From Mesorhizobium sp. ORS 3324 (GTDB lineage: Bacteria > Pseudomonadota > Alphaproteobacteria > Rhizobiales > Rhizobiaceae), in assembly GCA_000824825.2 (NCBI GenBank), contig LM655174.1, positions 54,059 to 118,058 on the forward strand: DNA of 64,000 nucleotides, read 5' to 3'. The position numbers and the translations under genes are program-made. The notes beneath the pieces were generated by a model, which worked only from the letters and a program-made list of their open reading frames with translations, did no database searches and was not told where the DNA came from. This document shows, piece by piece, positions 56,227-64,000 of the stretch (positions are counted from its first letter, which is position 1; every line of letters begins with the position of its first letter).

Positions 56227-58103
56227 TGCGGCGGCAGACTTTGCTTCCTCGCCGCGACTTCCTGGCGCTCGGCGCAGCAGCGGCGGCCACGGCTCTGCTC
56301 CCCGGCAAAGCCTTCGCCGCCATTCCGACCGGCGCGAAAGTGCATGGCCTGTCCGCCTTCGGAGACCTGAAATACAAGCCCGATTTCACGCATTTCGGCT
56401 ATGTCAACGTCGATGCGCCGCAGGGCGGCACCTTCAATTTCTCGCCGCCCAACTGGGGCCAAAACCAGAGCCCGCTGACGTTCAACACGCTCAACTCCTT
56501 CGTGCCAAAGGGCGATGCGCCGCAGCGCATGGAGATGTGCTTCGATTCGCTTATGGTGCGGGCGCTCGACGAGCCCGACGCCGTCTATGGACTGATCGCC
56601 GAGGGCGTGACCATTTCCGAGGACCGCAACGGCTTCATCTTCTCGCTGCGTCCGCAGGCGCGTTTCCATGACGGCACGCCGCTGACGGCTGAGGACGCCG
56701 CCTTCACCTTCAAGCTGCTCAAGGACAAAGGGCATCCGGACTATTCGCTGTCGCTGACGCATCTGGACGACGCGGTGGCGAAGGACACCCACACGGTCGA
56801 GCTCAAATTCTCCGGCAAGCAATCGGCCCGCACCATCCTCAACGTCGTCGGCTTTCCGATCCTGTCGAAGGCCTTCTACACCGCCAATCCGTTCGATTCC
56901 TCGCAGCTCAATCCGCCGCTCGGATCGGGCGCCTACAAGGTCGGGCACTGGTCGGCGGGCGCCTGGATCGAATATGAGCGGGTGGCCGACTATTGGGGCA
57001 ACGACCTGCCGGTCAATCGCGGCCAGAACAATTTCCAGCGCATCCGCATCGAATTCTACCAAGACCGCACCGCCGGGTTCGAGGCCTTCAAGAAAGGCGA
57101 GATTCTCTATCGCGAGGAATTCACCTCGCGTGTCTGGGCGACGGCTTACGATTTTCCGGCCTTCACCGCCGGCAAGGTGGTCAAGCACGAGTTCCCGGCC
57201 GAGACGGTGCCCTCGATGCAGGCCACTGCCGTCAACCAGCGGCGCGCGCAGTTCCAGGATCCGCGGGTGCGGCAGGCGATCGCGCTCTGCTTCGACTTCG
57301 AATGGACACGGCGCAATTTCTTCTACGGCTCCTACGAGCGCTCGCACTCCTGCTTCGAGAAATCCGACTTTCGCGCCGAAGGCATGCCGTCGCGAGAAGA
57401 GCTCGCGCTGCTTGAGCCGCTGCGCGACAAGCTGCCGCCGGAGACCTTCGGCGAGGCGGTGACGCAGCCGGCCTCGGATGGTTCGGGACGCGACCGCAAG
57501 CAGCTCGGCAGGGCGGCAAAGCTGCTTGCCGAGGCCGGCTGGAAACGCTCCGGCGATTTCGTCGTCAACGACAAGGGCGCCCGGCTGCCCGCCGAGTTTC
57601 TGGTCGACGACGAGACCTTCGTGCAGGTCTATTCGCCCTGGGTCACCAACATGAAGGCGATCGGCATCGATGCCTCGATCCGACTGGTCGATTCCGCGCA
57701 ATACCAGCTCAGGCAATCGACCTTCGATTTCGACCTGATCTCGGCCGCCTACTCCTTCAGCGCCACGCCGACCCGCGATGATCTCGAGATCTTCTTCCAT
57801 TCGCGCAGCGCCGCCATATCGGGCTCGCGCAACCTGCCGGGCATAGCGAACCCGGCCATCGACGCGCTGATCGATGCCGTCGGCGCGGCCAAGGACCGCG
57901 AAAGCCTCACCGTCGCGATGCGGGCGCTCGATCGGGCCTTGCGCGCGCGGCGCGATTGGATTCCAAGTTGGTACCTGGCGAATCACCGAAGCGCCTATTG
58001 GGACATGTTCGGCTTTCCCGAGCACAAACCCGATTTCGGCTTTCCGGTCGAAGCGCTGTGGTGGGTCGACAAGGGCAAGGCGGCAAAAATTGGCAAAGGG
58101 TGA
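56226..58103 (+). CDS. yejA: YejA-type ABC transporter binding protein 2
   Basis: The 625-residue paralogue of the preceding protein has a twin-arginine-like signal (RRDFLALGAAAAATALLPG) instead of a plain Sec one. It has the same family features (LKYKPDFTHFGYVNVDAPQG, FHDGTPLTAEDAAF). The ATG uses the A of the previous TGA (TGATG). Two binding proteins for one permease set suggest broadened peptide specificity. The permeases follow after a 279-base gap with a palindromic element. Confidence 0.92.
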   Translation: MRRQTLLPRRDFLALGAAAAATALLPGKAFAAIPTGAKVHGLSAFGDLKYKPDFTHFGYVNVDAPQGGTFNFSPPNWGQNQSPLTFNTLNSFVPKGDAPQRMEMCFDSLMVRALDEPDAVYGLIAEGVTISEDRNGFIFSLRPQARFHDGTPLTAEDAAFTFKLLKDKGHPDYSLSLTHLDDAVAKDTHTVELKFSGKQSARTILNVVGFPILSKAFYTANPFDSSQLNPPLGSGAYKVGHWSAGAWIEYERVADYWGNDLPVNRGQNNFQRIRIEFYQDRTAGFEAFKKGEILYREEFTSRVWATAYDFPAFTAGKVVKHEFPAETVPSMQATAVNQRRAQFQDPRVRQAIALCFDFEWTRRNFFYGSYERSHSCFEKSDFRAEGMPSREELALLEPLRDKLPPETFGEAVTQPASDGSGRDRKQLGRAAKLLAEAGWKRSGDFVVNDKGARLPAEFLVDDETFVQVYSPWVTNMKAIGIDASIRLVDSAQYQLRQSTFDFDLISAAYSFSATPTRDDLEIFFHSRSAAISGSRNLPGIANPAIDALIDAVGAAKDRESLTVAMRALDRALRARRDWIPSWYLANHRSAYWDMFGFPEHKPDFGFPVEALWWVDKGKAAKIGKG

Positions 58104-58119
58104 TTTTCTTGCGGGCGTT

Positions 58120-58302
58120 GGCGCCGCCCCTCACCTGCCTGCCCGCATCCTCTCCCCGCATAGTGACGGGGAGAGGGGAGCTTTCATCAATGGTTTCGCC
58201 AATCACGAGCGTCGCAATCAAAGCGCCGAGATTGCGGCCCGCCCCTTTCTCCCCGTCACTTTACGGGGAGAAATGTCCGGCAGGACAATGAGGGGCGGCG
58301 CC
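58120..58302. repeat. RIME-like double-palindrome element between yejA and yejB
   Basis: Outer arms GGCGCCGCCCCTCA/TGAGGGGCGGCGCC enclose two hairpins, CTCCCCG...CGGGGAG (about 58151-58174) and CTCCCCGT...ACGGGGAG (about 58251-58271). It carries the TGTCCGGCAGGACA block shared with the element at 44828-44985. It lies inside the yej operon. Confidence 0.82.
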
Positions 58303-58382
58303 GGCCTCGACAATTGGTCTGGAGCGATTGCCTCGGAGGCACCTCTAGATACAGTCTTCTTCCCCAAGGAGGACAACATCTG

Positions 58383-59477
58383 ATGGGCGCCTATATCCTG
58401 CGCCGCATCCTTTTGATGATACCGACGCTGTTCGGCATCATGGCGATCTCCTTCGCCGTCATCCAGTTCGCGCCGGGCGGCCCGGTGGAGCAGGTCATCG
58501 CCAAGCTCACCAACCAGGGCGGCGCCGATCGCCTCGGCGGCGGTGGCGGCGATGCCGGCGCCACCAATTTCGACGTCGCCGGCGATGTCGGCTCGAAATA
58601 CCGCGGCGCGCAAGGACTGGACCCGGAATTCATCAAGAAGCTGGAGAAGCAGTTCGGCTTCGACAAGCCGCCGCTCGAGCGCTTCGGCATGATGCTGTGG
58701 AACTATGCCCGCTTCGATTTCGGCGACAGCTATTTCCGCGACATCTCGGTGCTCGACCTGATCCTGGAAAAGATGCCGGTGTCGATCTCGATCGGGCTGT
58801 GGATCACACTTCTGTCCTACCTGATCTCGATCCCGCTCGGCATCCGCAAGGCGGTGAAGGACGGCTCGACCTTCGATGTCTGGACGAGCGGCGTGGTGAT
58901 CATCGGCTACGCCATCCCCGGCTTCCTTTTCGGCATCCTTTTGATGGTGCTGTTTGCCGGCGGCTCGTTCTGGGACTGGTTCCCGCTGCGCGGCATCGTT
59001 TCCGACAATTGGGCCCAGCTGTCCTGGCCGGACAAGATCCTCGACTATTTCTGGCACATGACGCTGCCGCTGACGGCGCTGGTGCTGTCGGCCTTCGCCA
59101 CGACGACGCTGCTGACCAAGAACTCCTTCCTGGAGGAGATCCGCAAGCAATATGTGGTGACGGCGCGAGCCAAGGGACTATCCGAGCGCAAGGTGCTCTA
59201 CGGCCACGTCTTCCGCAACGCCATGCTGATCGTCATCGCCGGCTTTCCGGGCGCGTTCATCTCGGCCTTCTTCACCGGCTCGCTGCTGATCGAGAACATT
59301 TTCTCGCTCGACGGGCTCGGCCTGCTCGGCTTCAAATCGGTAATCGACCGCGACTATCCGGTGGTGTTCGCCAACCTCTACATCTTTTCGCTGCTCGGCC
59401 TCTTCGTCAATCTTCTGTCCGACCTGATCTACACCTGGGTCGATCCGCGCATCGACTTCGAGCGGAGGGATATCTGA
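58383..59477 (+). CDS. yejB: YejB-type ABC transporter permease
   Basis: The 364-residue inner-membrane permease has N-terminal [20 protein letters not shown], the family periplasmic insert ([20 protein letters not shown]) and five further helices with the EAA loop [20 protein letters not shown]. The ATG at 58383 has AAGGAGG about 10 bases upstream. The stop overlaps yejE (TGATG). Confidence 0.94.
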   Translation: MGAYILRRILLMIPTLFGIMAISFAVIQFAPGGPVEQVIAKLTNQGGADRLGGGGGDAGATNFDVAGDVGSKYRGAQGLDPEFIKKLEKQFGFDKPPLERFGMMLWNYARFDFGDSYFRDISVLDLILEKMPVSISIGLWITLLSYLISIPLGIRKAVKDGSTFDVWTSGVVIIGYAIPGFLFGILLMVLFAGGSFWDWFPLRGIVSDNWAQLSWPDKILDYFWHMTLPLTALVLSAFATTTLLTKNSFLEEIRKQYVVTARAKGLSERKVLYGHVFRNAMLIVIAGFPGAFISAFFTGSLLIENIFSLDGLGLLGFKSVIDRDYPVVFANLYIFSLLGLFVNLLSDLIYTWVDPRIDFERRDI

Positions 59478-60616
59478 TGACAGATGCCGCCGCCGCAACG
59501 ACGCGAGAACGCGCCGCGCGCCCCCGGCTGTCGCCGCTCAATCAAAGGCGGCTGCAGAACTTCAAGGCGAACCGGCGCGGCTACTGGTCGCTGTGGATCT
59601 TCCTCTTCCTGTTCGTGCTGTCGCTGTTTTCCGAGCTGATCGCCAACGACAAACCGATCATCGCCTCCTACAAGGGCGAGATCCTGTTTCCGGTTCTCGT
59701 CGCCTATCCGGAAGAGAAGTTCGGCGGCTTCTATGCCGTCACCGACTATCGCGACCCGGTCATTCAGGACGAGATCAATTCGAACGGCTGGATGATCTGG
59801 CCGCCGGTGCGCTACTCCTACCAGACCGTCAACAACGCCATTCCGGAGGCGGCGCCCGCCAAGCCCTCCTGGCTCTACGACAAGAAGAAGCGCTGCGGCC
59901 AATACCCGAAGGGAGAGGCCGATGAGAACTGCATCGTCGGCAACTGGAACTGGCTGGGCACCGACGACCAGGCGCGCGACGTGCTGGCGCGCGTGCTCTA
60001 CGGCTTTCGCATCTCGGTGTTGTTCGGGCTGGTCCTGACGCTCGGTTCCTCGCTGATCGGCGTCGCGGCCGGCGCGGTGCAGGGCTATTCCGGCGGCTGG
60101 ACGGACCTTCTGTTCCAGCGCTTCATCGAGATCTGGTCGGCAATCCCCGTGCTCTATCTCCTGCTGATCATCTCGGCGATCCTGCCGCCGGGCTTCTTCA
60201 TCCTGCTCGGCCTGATGCTCTTGTTCTCCTGGGTGGCGCTGGTCGGCGTGGTCCGGGCCGAGTTCCTGCGCGCGCGCAATTTCGAATATGTCAACGCGGC
60301 GCGCGCGCTCGGCGTGCCCAACCTCACCATCATGTTCCGCCACCTTTTGCCCAACGCCATGGTGGCGACGCTGACCTTCCTGCCCTTCCTGCTGTCGGGC
60401 TCGATCTCGACGCTGACCTCACTCGACTATCTCGGCTTCGGCCTGCCGCCGGGCTCCGCCTCGCTCGGCGAGCTGCTGAAGCAGGCGCAGCGCAATCTCA
60501 ACGCGCCCTGGCTCGGCATCTCCGGCTTCGTCGTCATCTCGGTGATGCTGTCGCTGCTGGTGTTCATCGGCGAGGCGACGCGCGATGCCTTCGATCCGCG
60601 TAAGACGTTCAAATGA
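59477..60616 (+). CDS. yejE: YejE-type ABC transporter permease
   Basis: The 379-residue permease has a cytoplasmic N-terminus with RLSPLNQRRLQNFKANRRGY, helix WSLWIFLFLFVLSLFSELIA, a large periplasmic insert (about 55-160) characteristic of YejE, and five more helices with the EAA loop VRAEFLRARNFEYVNAARAL. It overlaps yejB by one base and yejF by four, so it is fully coupled. Confidence 0.94.
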   Translation: MTDAAAATTRERAARPRLSPLNQRRLQNFKANRRGYWSLWIFLFLFVLSLFSELIANDKPIIASYKGEILFPVLVAYPEEKFGGFYAVTDYRDPVIQDEINSNGWMIWPPVRYSYQTVNNAIPEAAPAKPSWLYDKKKRCGQYPKGEADENCIVGNWNWLGTDDQARDVLARVLYGFRISVLFGLVLTLGSSLIGVAAGAVQGYSGGWTDLLFQRFIEIWSAIPVLYLLLIISAILPPGFFILLGLMLLFSWVALVGVVRAEFLRARNFEYVNAARALGVPNLTIMFRHLLPNAMVATLTFLPFLLSGSISTLTSLDYLGFGLPPGSASLGELLKQAQRNLNAPWLGISGFVVISVMLSLLVFIGEATRDAFDPRKTFK

Positions 60617-62241
60617 GCGAGCCCCTGCTTTCCGTCCGCGATTTGAGCGTCGCCTTCGCGCAGGGCGGCACACAGTCGAGCGCCGTCGACCACATCTCCT
60701 TCGACATCGCCAAAGGCGAGACGCTGGCGCTGGTCGGTGAATCCGGGTCCGGCAAATCGGTCTCGGCGCTGTCGGTGCTGAAGCTCCTGCCCTACCCCGC
60801 GGCGAGCCACCCTTCGGGCAAGATCCTGTTCCACGGCGCCGATCTGCTCGGCGCCAACGAAAAGACCTTGCGCGGCGTGCGCGGCAACAAGATCACCATG
60901 ATCTTCCAGGAGCCGATGACCTCGCTCAATCCGCTGCACACCATCGAGCAGCAGATCGTCGAGGTGCTGAAGCTGCACCAGGGGCTGGGCGACCGGCAGG
61001 CGCGAGCGCGGGTACTGGAACTGCTCACCGAGGTCGGCATCCGCGATCCGCAGAAGCGGCTCGACGCCTATCCGCACCAGCTCTCCGGCGGCCAGCGCCA
61101 GCGCGTCATGATCGCCATGGCCTTGGCCAACGAGCCGGAACTGTTGATCGCCGACGAGCCGACGACGGCGCTGGACGTCACCGTTCAGGCGCAGATCCTC
61201 GAGCTGCTGGCCAAGCTCAAAAGCCGCAAGGGCATGTCGATGCTCTTCATCACCCACGACCTCGGCATCGTGAGAAAGATCGCCGACCGCGTCTGCGTGA
61301 TGACCAAGGGCAGAATTGTCGAGACCGGGCCGACCAAGGAGATCTTCGCCAACCCGCAGCATGCCTATACCAAGCACCTGCTCGCCGCCGAGCCCAAGGG
61401 CAAGCCGCCGGCGGCGAATGCCGCCGCCAAGGCGGTGATGACCGGCAAGGAGATCAAGGTCTGGTTTCCGATCAAGCGCGGCTTCTTCCGCCGCACCGTC
61501 GACCACGTGAAGGCGGTGGACGGCATCGACGTCACGGTGCGCGAAGGCCAGACGCTCGGCGTCGTCGGCGAATCCGGCTCCGGCAAGACGACGCTCGGCC
61601 TGGCGCTGGCCCGGATGATCTCGTCGACGGGCGCGATCAGCTTCAACGGGCAGGACATCAACCAGCTTTCCTTCAGCGCCATGCGGCCGCTGCGACGCGA
61701 GCTGCAGATCGTCTTCCAGGACCCGTTCGGCTCCTTGAGCCCGCGCATGTCGATCGCGGAGATCATCGAGGAGGGGCTCAAGATCCACGAGCCGAAACTC
61801 TCGCCCGACCAGCGCGACGACAAGGTCGTCGACGTGCTGAAGGAAGTCGGCCTCGATCCCGAGACGCGTCATCGCTACCCGCATGAATTCTCAGGCGGCC
61901 AGCGCCAGCGCGTCGCCATCGCGCGCGCCATGGTGCTCAATCCGCGTTTTGTCATGCTCGACGAGCCGACCTCGGCGCTCGACATGAGCGTGCAGGCGCA
62001 GGTGGTCGACCTTTTGCGCGACCTGCAGGCCAGGCACAACCTCGCCTATCTCTTCATCAGCCACGATCTGAAGGTCATCCGTGCCCTCGCCAATGACGTG
62101 GTCGTCATGCGCAATGGCCAGATCGTCGAGGCCGGACCATCCGAACAGATTTTCAGCAACCCGCAAACCGACTATACAAGGGCGCTGATCTCGGCCGCGT
62201 TCCGGATCGAGACGGCGCCGGCCGGCGTCGTCAGCCAATAG
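60613..62241 (+). CDS. yejF: YejF-type fused ABC transporter ATPase
   Basis: The 542-residue protein has two ATPase domains in one chain. Domain 1 (about 1-260) has Walker [13 protein letters not shown], signature [16 protein letters not shown] and Walker [13 protein letters not shown]. Domain 2 (about 275-535) has [28 protein letters not shown] and [12 protein letters not shown]. It energises YejBE. Last gene of the operon. Confidence 0.95.
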   Translation: MSEPLLSVRDLSVAFAQGGTQSSAVDHISFDIAKGETLALVGESGSGKSVSALSVLKLLPYPAASHPSGKILFHGADLLGANEKTLRGVRGNKITMIFQEPMTSLNPLHTIEQQIVEVLKLHQGLGDRQARARVLELLTEVGIRDPQKRLDAYPHQLSGGQRQRVMIAMALANEPELLIADEPTTALDVTVQAQILELLAKLKSRKGMSMLFITHDLGIVRKIADRVCVMTKGRIVETGPTKEIFANPQHAYTKHLLAAEPKGKPPAANAAAKAVMTGKEIKVWFPIKRGFFRRTVDHVKAVDGIDVTVREGQTLGVVGESGSGKTTLGLALARMISSTGAISFNGQDINQLSFSAMRPLRRELQIVFQDPFGSLSPRMSIAEIIEEGLKIHEPKLSPDQRDDKVVDVLKEVGLDPETRHRYPHEFSGGQRQRVAIARAMVLNPRFVMLDEPTSALDMSVQAQVVDLLRDLQARHNLAYLFISHDLKVIRALANDVVVMRNGQIVEAGPSEQIFSNPQTDYTRALISAAFRIETAPAGVVSQ

Positions 62242-62250
62242 GCCGGTTGC

Positions 62251-62419
62251 TTTCACGCAATTTCCGACGGAAAACCGCGCTGCCTACTTTTCCTGAAGTT
62301 GCTGATTTTGTTTCACGCAAGTCCGAACGGAAAACCGCTACACACTTTTCCTGGAATTGCTGATTTTGTTTCACGCAATTCCGAACGGAAAACCGCTACA
62401 CACTTTTCTTGGAATTGCT
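62251..62419. repeat. Three tandem copies of a dispersed rhizobial repeat
   Basis: Copies at 62251-62303, 62311-62361 and 62369-62419 each read TTTCACGCAA...CCGAACGGAAAACCGC...ACTTTTCCTGGAATTGCT, separated by the identical 7-mer GATTTTG. Period is 58-60 bases. Further copies lie at 60-110, 45654-45702 and 51611-51658. The spacers are far too short and identical for a CRISPR array. No gene in 62242-62452. Confidence 0.88.
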
Positions 62420-62452
62420 CCAGATTGAATAACAGGGACTGAAATCCGAAAA

Positions 62453-63394
62453 ATGGAAAAAGGCAAAATCCTGCTTGCCGTCACGGCGTTTCATCCGCAG
62501 CGCTGGCACCAGCTGCTGGCGGCCGAGCGCGAGGTGGTGCTGGAGCCGGCCGGCGCCAGCGATCCCTCGATCGCCTACGCAGTGGTGTGGAAGCACAAGC
62601 CGAACCTGCTGTCCGGGCTGCCCAACCTTCGCGCCATCTTCTCGGTCGGCGCCGGCGTCGACCACATCTTCGCCGATCCCGGCCTGCCCGACGTGCCGAT
62701 CGTGAGGGTCGTCGCCGACAATCTCACGCAATACATGACCGAATATGTCGCCTGGCGGGTGCTCGATCACCATCGGCACGGCATGCTCTATCGGGCACAG
62801 CAGCCGAAGAAGATCTGGCATGAGCCGCAGCAGCGGCCGGCCGGAGACATCTCCGTCGGCATCATGGGGCTCGGCCATCTCGGTCGCGCGGCCGCCTCGG
62901 TGCTCTTGGCGCTCGGCTTCGCCGTCAACGGCTGGTCGCGCACCGAGCACCCGATGCAGGGCGTCTCGAGCTATTCCGGAGAAGCGGGGCTGATCCCCTT
63001 CCTCAATGCCACCGACATCCTGGTGGTGCTGTTGCCGCTCACGCCGCGCACACAAGGCATCGTCAACTACGGCCTGCTGAAGGAATTGCGCAGGCGCAAC
63101 GGCCTCGGCGGCGCGGTGCTGATCAATGCCGGGCGCGGGCGGCTGCAGAAGGATGCCGACATCCTGCGTGCGCTCGACGACGGCACGCTGAAGGAAGCGA
63201 GCCTCGATGTGTTTGAGGTCGAGCCGCTGCCGAAGACCAGCCCGCTGTGGAGCCATCCGAAGGTGTTCATCACGCCGCATGCGGCGGCGACCTCGGACCC
63301 AGCCCATCTGGTGCCGATCATGCTGCGGCAGATGGATGCGTTCGAGCGCGGCGAAAAGCTCGAAAATGTGGTCGACCGCGGAGCGGGTTATTGA
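62453..63394 (+). CDS. ghrA: Glyoxylate/hydroxypyruvate reductase A-type dehydrogenase
   Basis: The 313-residue D-2-hydroxyacid dehydrogenase has an NAD(P) site GIMGLGHLGRAAASVLLALG (about 138-157), the substrate/catalytic Arg in INAGRGRLQ, Glu in DVFEVEPLP and His in TPHAAAT. The GhrA-like motif WHEPQQRPAGDISVGIMGLG supports glyoxylate or hydroxypyruvate reduction. It overlaps the convergent lipoprotein gene by seven bases. Confidence 0.88.
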   Translation: MEKGKILLAVTAFHPQRWHQLLAAEREVVLEPAGASDPSIAYAVVWKHKPNLLSGLPNLRAIFSVGAGVDHIFADPGLPDVPIVRVVADNLTQYMTEYVAWRVLDHHRHGMLYRAQQPKKIWHEPQQRPAGDISVGIMGLGHLGRAAASVLLALGFAVNGWSRTEHPMQGVSSYSGEAGLIPFLNATDILVVLLPLTPRTQGIVNYGLLKELRRRNGLGGAVLINAGRGRLQKDADILRALDDGTLKEASLDVFEVEPLPKTSPLWSHPKVFITPHAAATSDPAHLVPIMLRQMDAFERGEKLENVVDRGAGY

Positions 63395-63768
63395 GTTGAA
63401 GAAGAAGGCTTAGAGCCGGGAAGTTCCAATTTCTTCTTCGGCTTGCCGCAGTCGCGCCGCTCGATCGAGCGGCTCATGGCGTCGATCTCGCCGGTCGCCT
63501 TGTCGGCGTCGCGCTGCGCCTTGGAGCGCATGTCCGGCATGAACGGGCCGAAGCCCATCGCCGGATTGGAGAAGGCAGGCTTGGCGGTGACCGGCAGATT
63601 GTATTGCTGCGCCAGCGCGTTGCGGTTGGCGAGCAGCTGATCGCAGGGCACGCCGTCATATTGCAGCGACGACTGCACATTCTCGTCCTGCCGTTCCGAC
63701 ATCGAGGTGCCGCCGACGCAACCGACCGTCATCAGGCAGGATGCCAACACCACCATGTTCCAGCGCAT
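63388..63768 (-). CDS. Hypothetical lipoprotein
   Basis: The 126-residue product is not recognised. The N-terminus VVLASCLMTVGC gives a lipobox with Cys17. The mature part has two further Cys (GVPCDQLL and RRDCGKPKKK) that could form a disulfide, and a helical stretch (QRDADKATGEIDAMSRSIER). The C-terminus is Lys/Ser/Pro-rich. Probably a small envelope lipoprotein; function unknown. Confidence 0.75.
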   Translation of the reverse strand: MRWNMVVLASCLMTVGCVGGTSMSERQDENVQSSLQYDGVPCDQLLANRNALAQQYNLPVTAKPAFSNPAMGFGPFMPDMRSKAQRDADKATGEIDAMSRSIERRDCGKPKKKLELPGSKPSSSTQ

Positions 63769-63888
63769 GGTATCCCTCCGTGCGGTATCCGCCCCACGCC
63801 TAACCCGACATGCGATTCGGGCTTTTTCGCGGGCAGAGATTCGAGCTTTCTTCGTAGCATAGGATCAATGCCAACGTCGGCGGGACAG

Positions 63889-64000
63889 CACCCCCCTCTG
63901 GCCTGCCGGCCATCTCCCCCGCAAGGGGGGATGTCGCGACGGCTTCGCCAACCATCAGCGATGCAGGATTTGCGGCAGGGCCGAAGCTGCCAATCTCCCC
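63889..64000. repeat. Start of a large inverted-repeat element, cut by the window edge
   Basis: CACCCCCCTCTGGCCTGCCG followed by CATCTCCCCCGCAAGGGGGG matches the left arm at 44828. The element continues to CAATCTCCCC at the window end, and its second arm lies outside. 63769-63888 holds no gene that I can see. Confidence 0.8.

Noticed and set aside
58697..59476. N-terminal 260-residue extension of YejE
   Set aside because: It is the yejB sequence in another frame; YejE starts at 59477 with coupled ATG.
62251..62419. CRISPR array
   Set aside because: Three copies with identical 7-base linkers and dispersed relatives; no unique spacers and no cas genes.

Overview
The window looks like chromosomal core DNA of a Mesorhizobium-type alphaproteobacterium (Hyphomicrobiales). 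The evidence is high GC with strong third-position bias, conserved rhizobial gene orders (truB-rbfA-infB-ylxR-nusA-rimP; miaB-phoH-ybeY-corC-lnt-praR-metK-trmB; pheA-kdsB-cycM; recR/ybaB/dnaX/ffs), a perfect Irr-type iron control element, and several families of dispersed palindromic repeats typical of rhizobial intergenic DNA. No rRNA, tRNA, prophage or IS transposase gene was seen. The only RNA gene recognised is the 4.5S SRP RNA.

Layout. 1-7.3 kb: translation/transcription operon read leftwards (rimP, nusA, ylxR-L7Ae, infB, rbfA, truB), with a candidate promoter and a terminator-like leader hairpin. 7.4-8.2 kb: a DUF1778-GNAT toxin-antitoxin pair with a promoter-overlapping operator. 8.3-20.2 kb: housekeeping cluster for tRNA modification, SAM synthesis, envelope lipoprotein acylation and ribosome maturation, read leftwards. 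It is interrupted by a small AT-richer lipoprotein gene and about 0.4 kb of DNA with no recognisable gene. 20.3-26.7 kb: an iron module (imelysin, Bfd, Bfr, di-heme DUF1111 protein, second imelysin, DUF1513 protein), with an Irr box overlapping its candidate promoter and a divergent ferredoxin reductase. 28.4-29.0 kb: a ParDE pair. 29.0-35.8 kb: gabT and a tripartite RND pump with two adaptors. 35.8-43.3 kb: a GntR/FCD regulator with a two-site operator, a divergent enolase-superfamily enzyme and a peptide-type ABC importer. 43.6-53.3 kb: lytic transglycosylase, recR, cell wall hydrolase, ybaB, dnaX, ffs, HIT, nudC, Dabb, pheA, kdsB. 53.5-62.2 kb: membrane-anchored cytochrome c, then yejA-yejA-yejB-yejE-yejF. 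62.3-64 kb: tandem repeats, a hydroxyacid reductase and a small lipoprotein.

The most interesting unit is the iron module. Periplasmic metal-binding, c-type heme and Tat-exported proteins sit in one apparent operon with the cytoplasmic iron-storage pair Bfr/Bfd, under one candidate Irr-repressed promoter. The second imelysin has lost the His of its GxHxxE motif. Other points of note are the rimP-nusA leader hairpin, the GntR two-site operator, an enolase-superfamily enzyme with Asn where mandelate racemase has its catalytic His, the TriABC-like dual-adaptor pump, and palindromic elements lying inside ABC-transporter operons. All functional statements rest on reading the sequence and family knowledge; no search was run.
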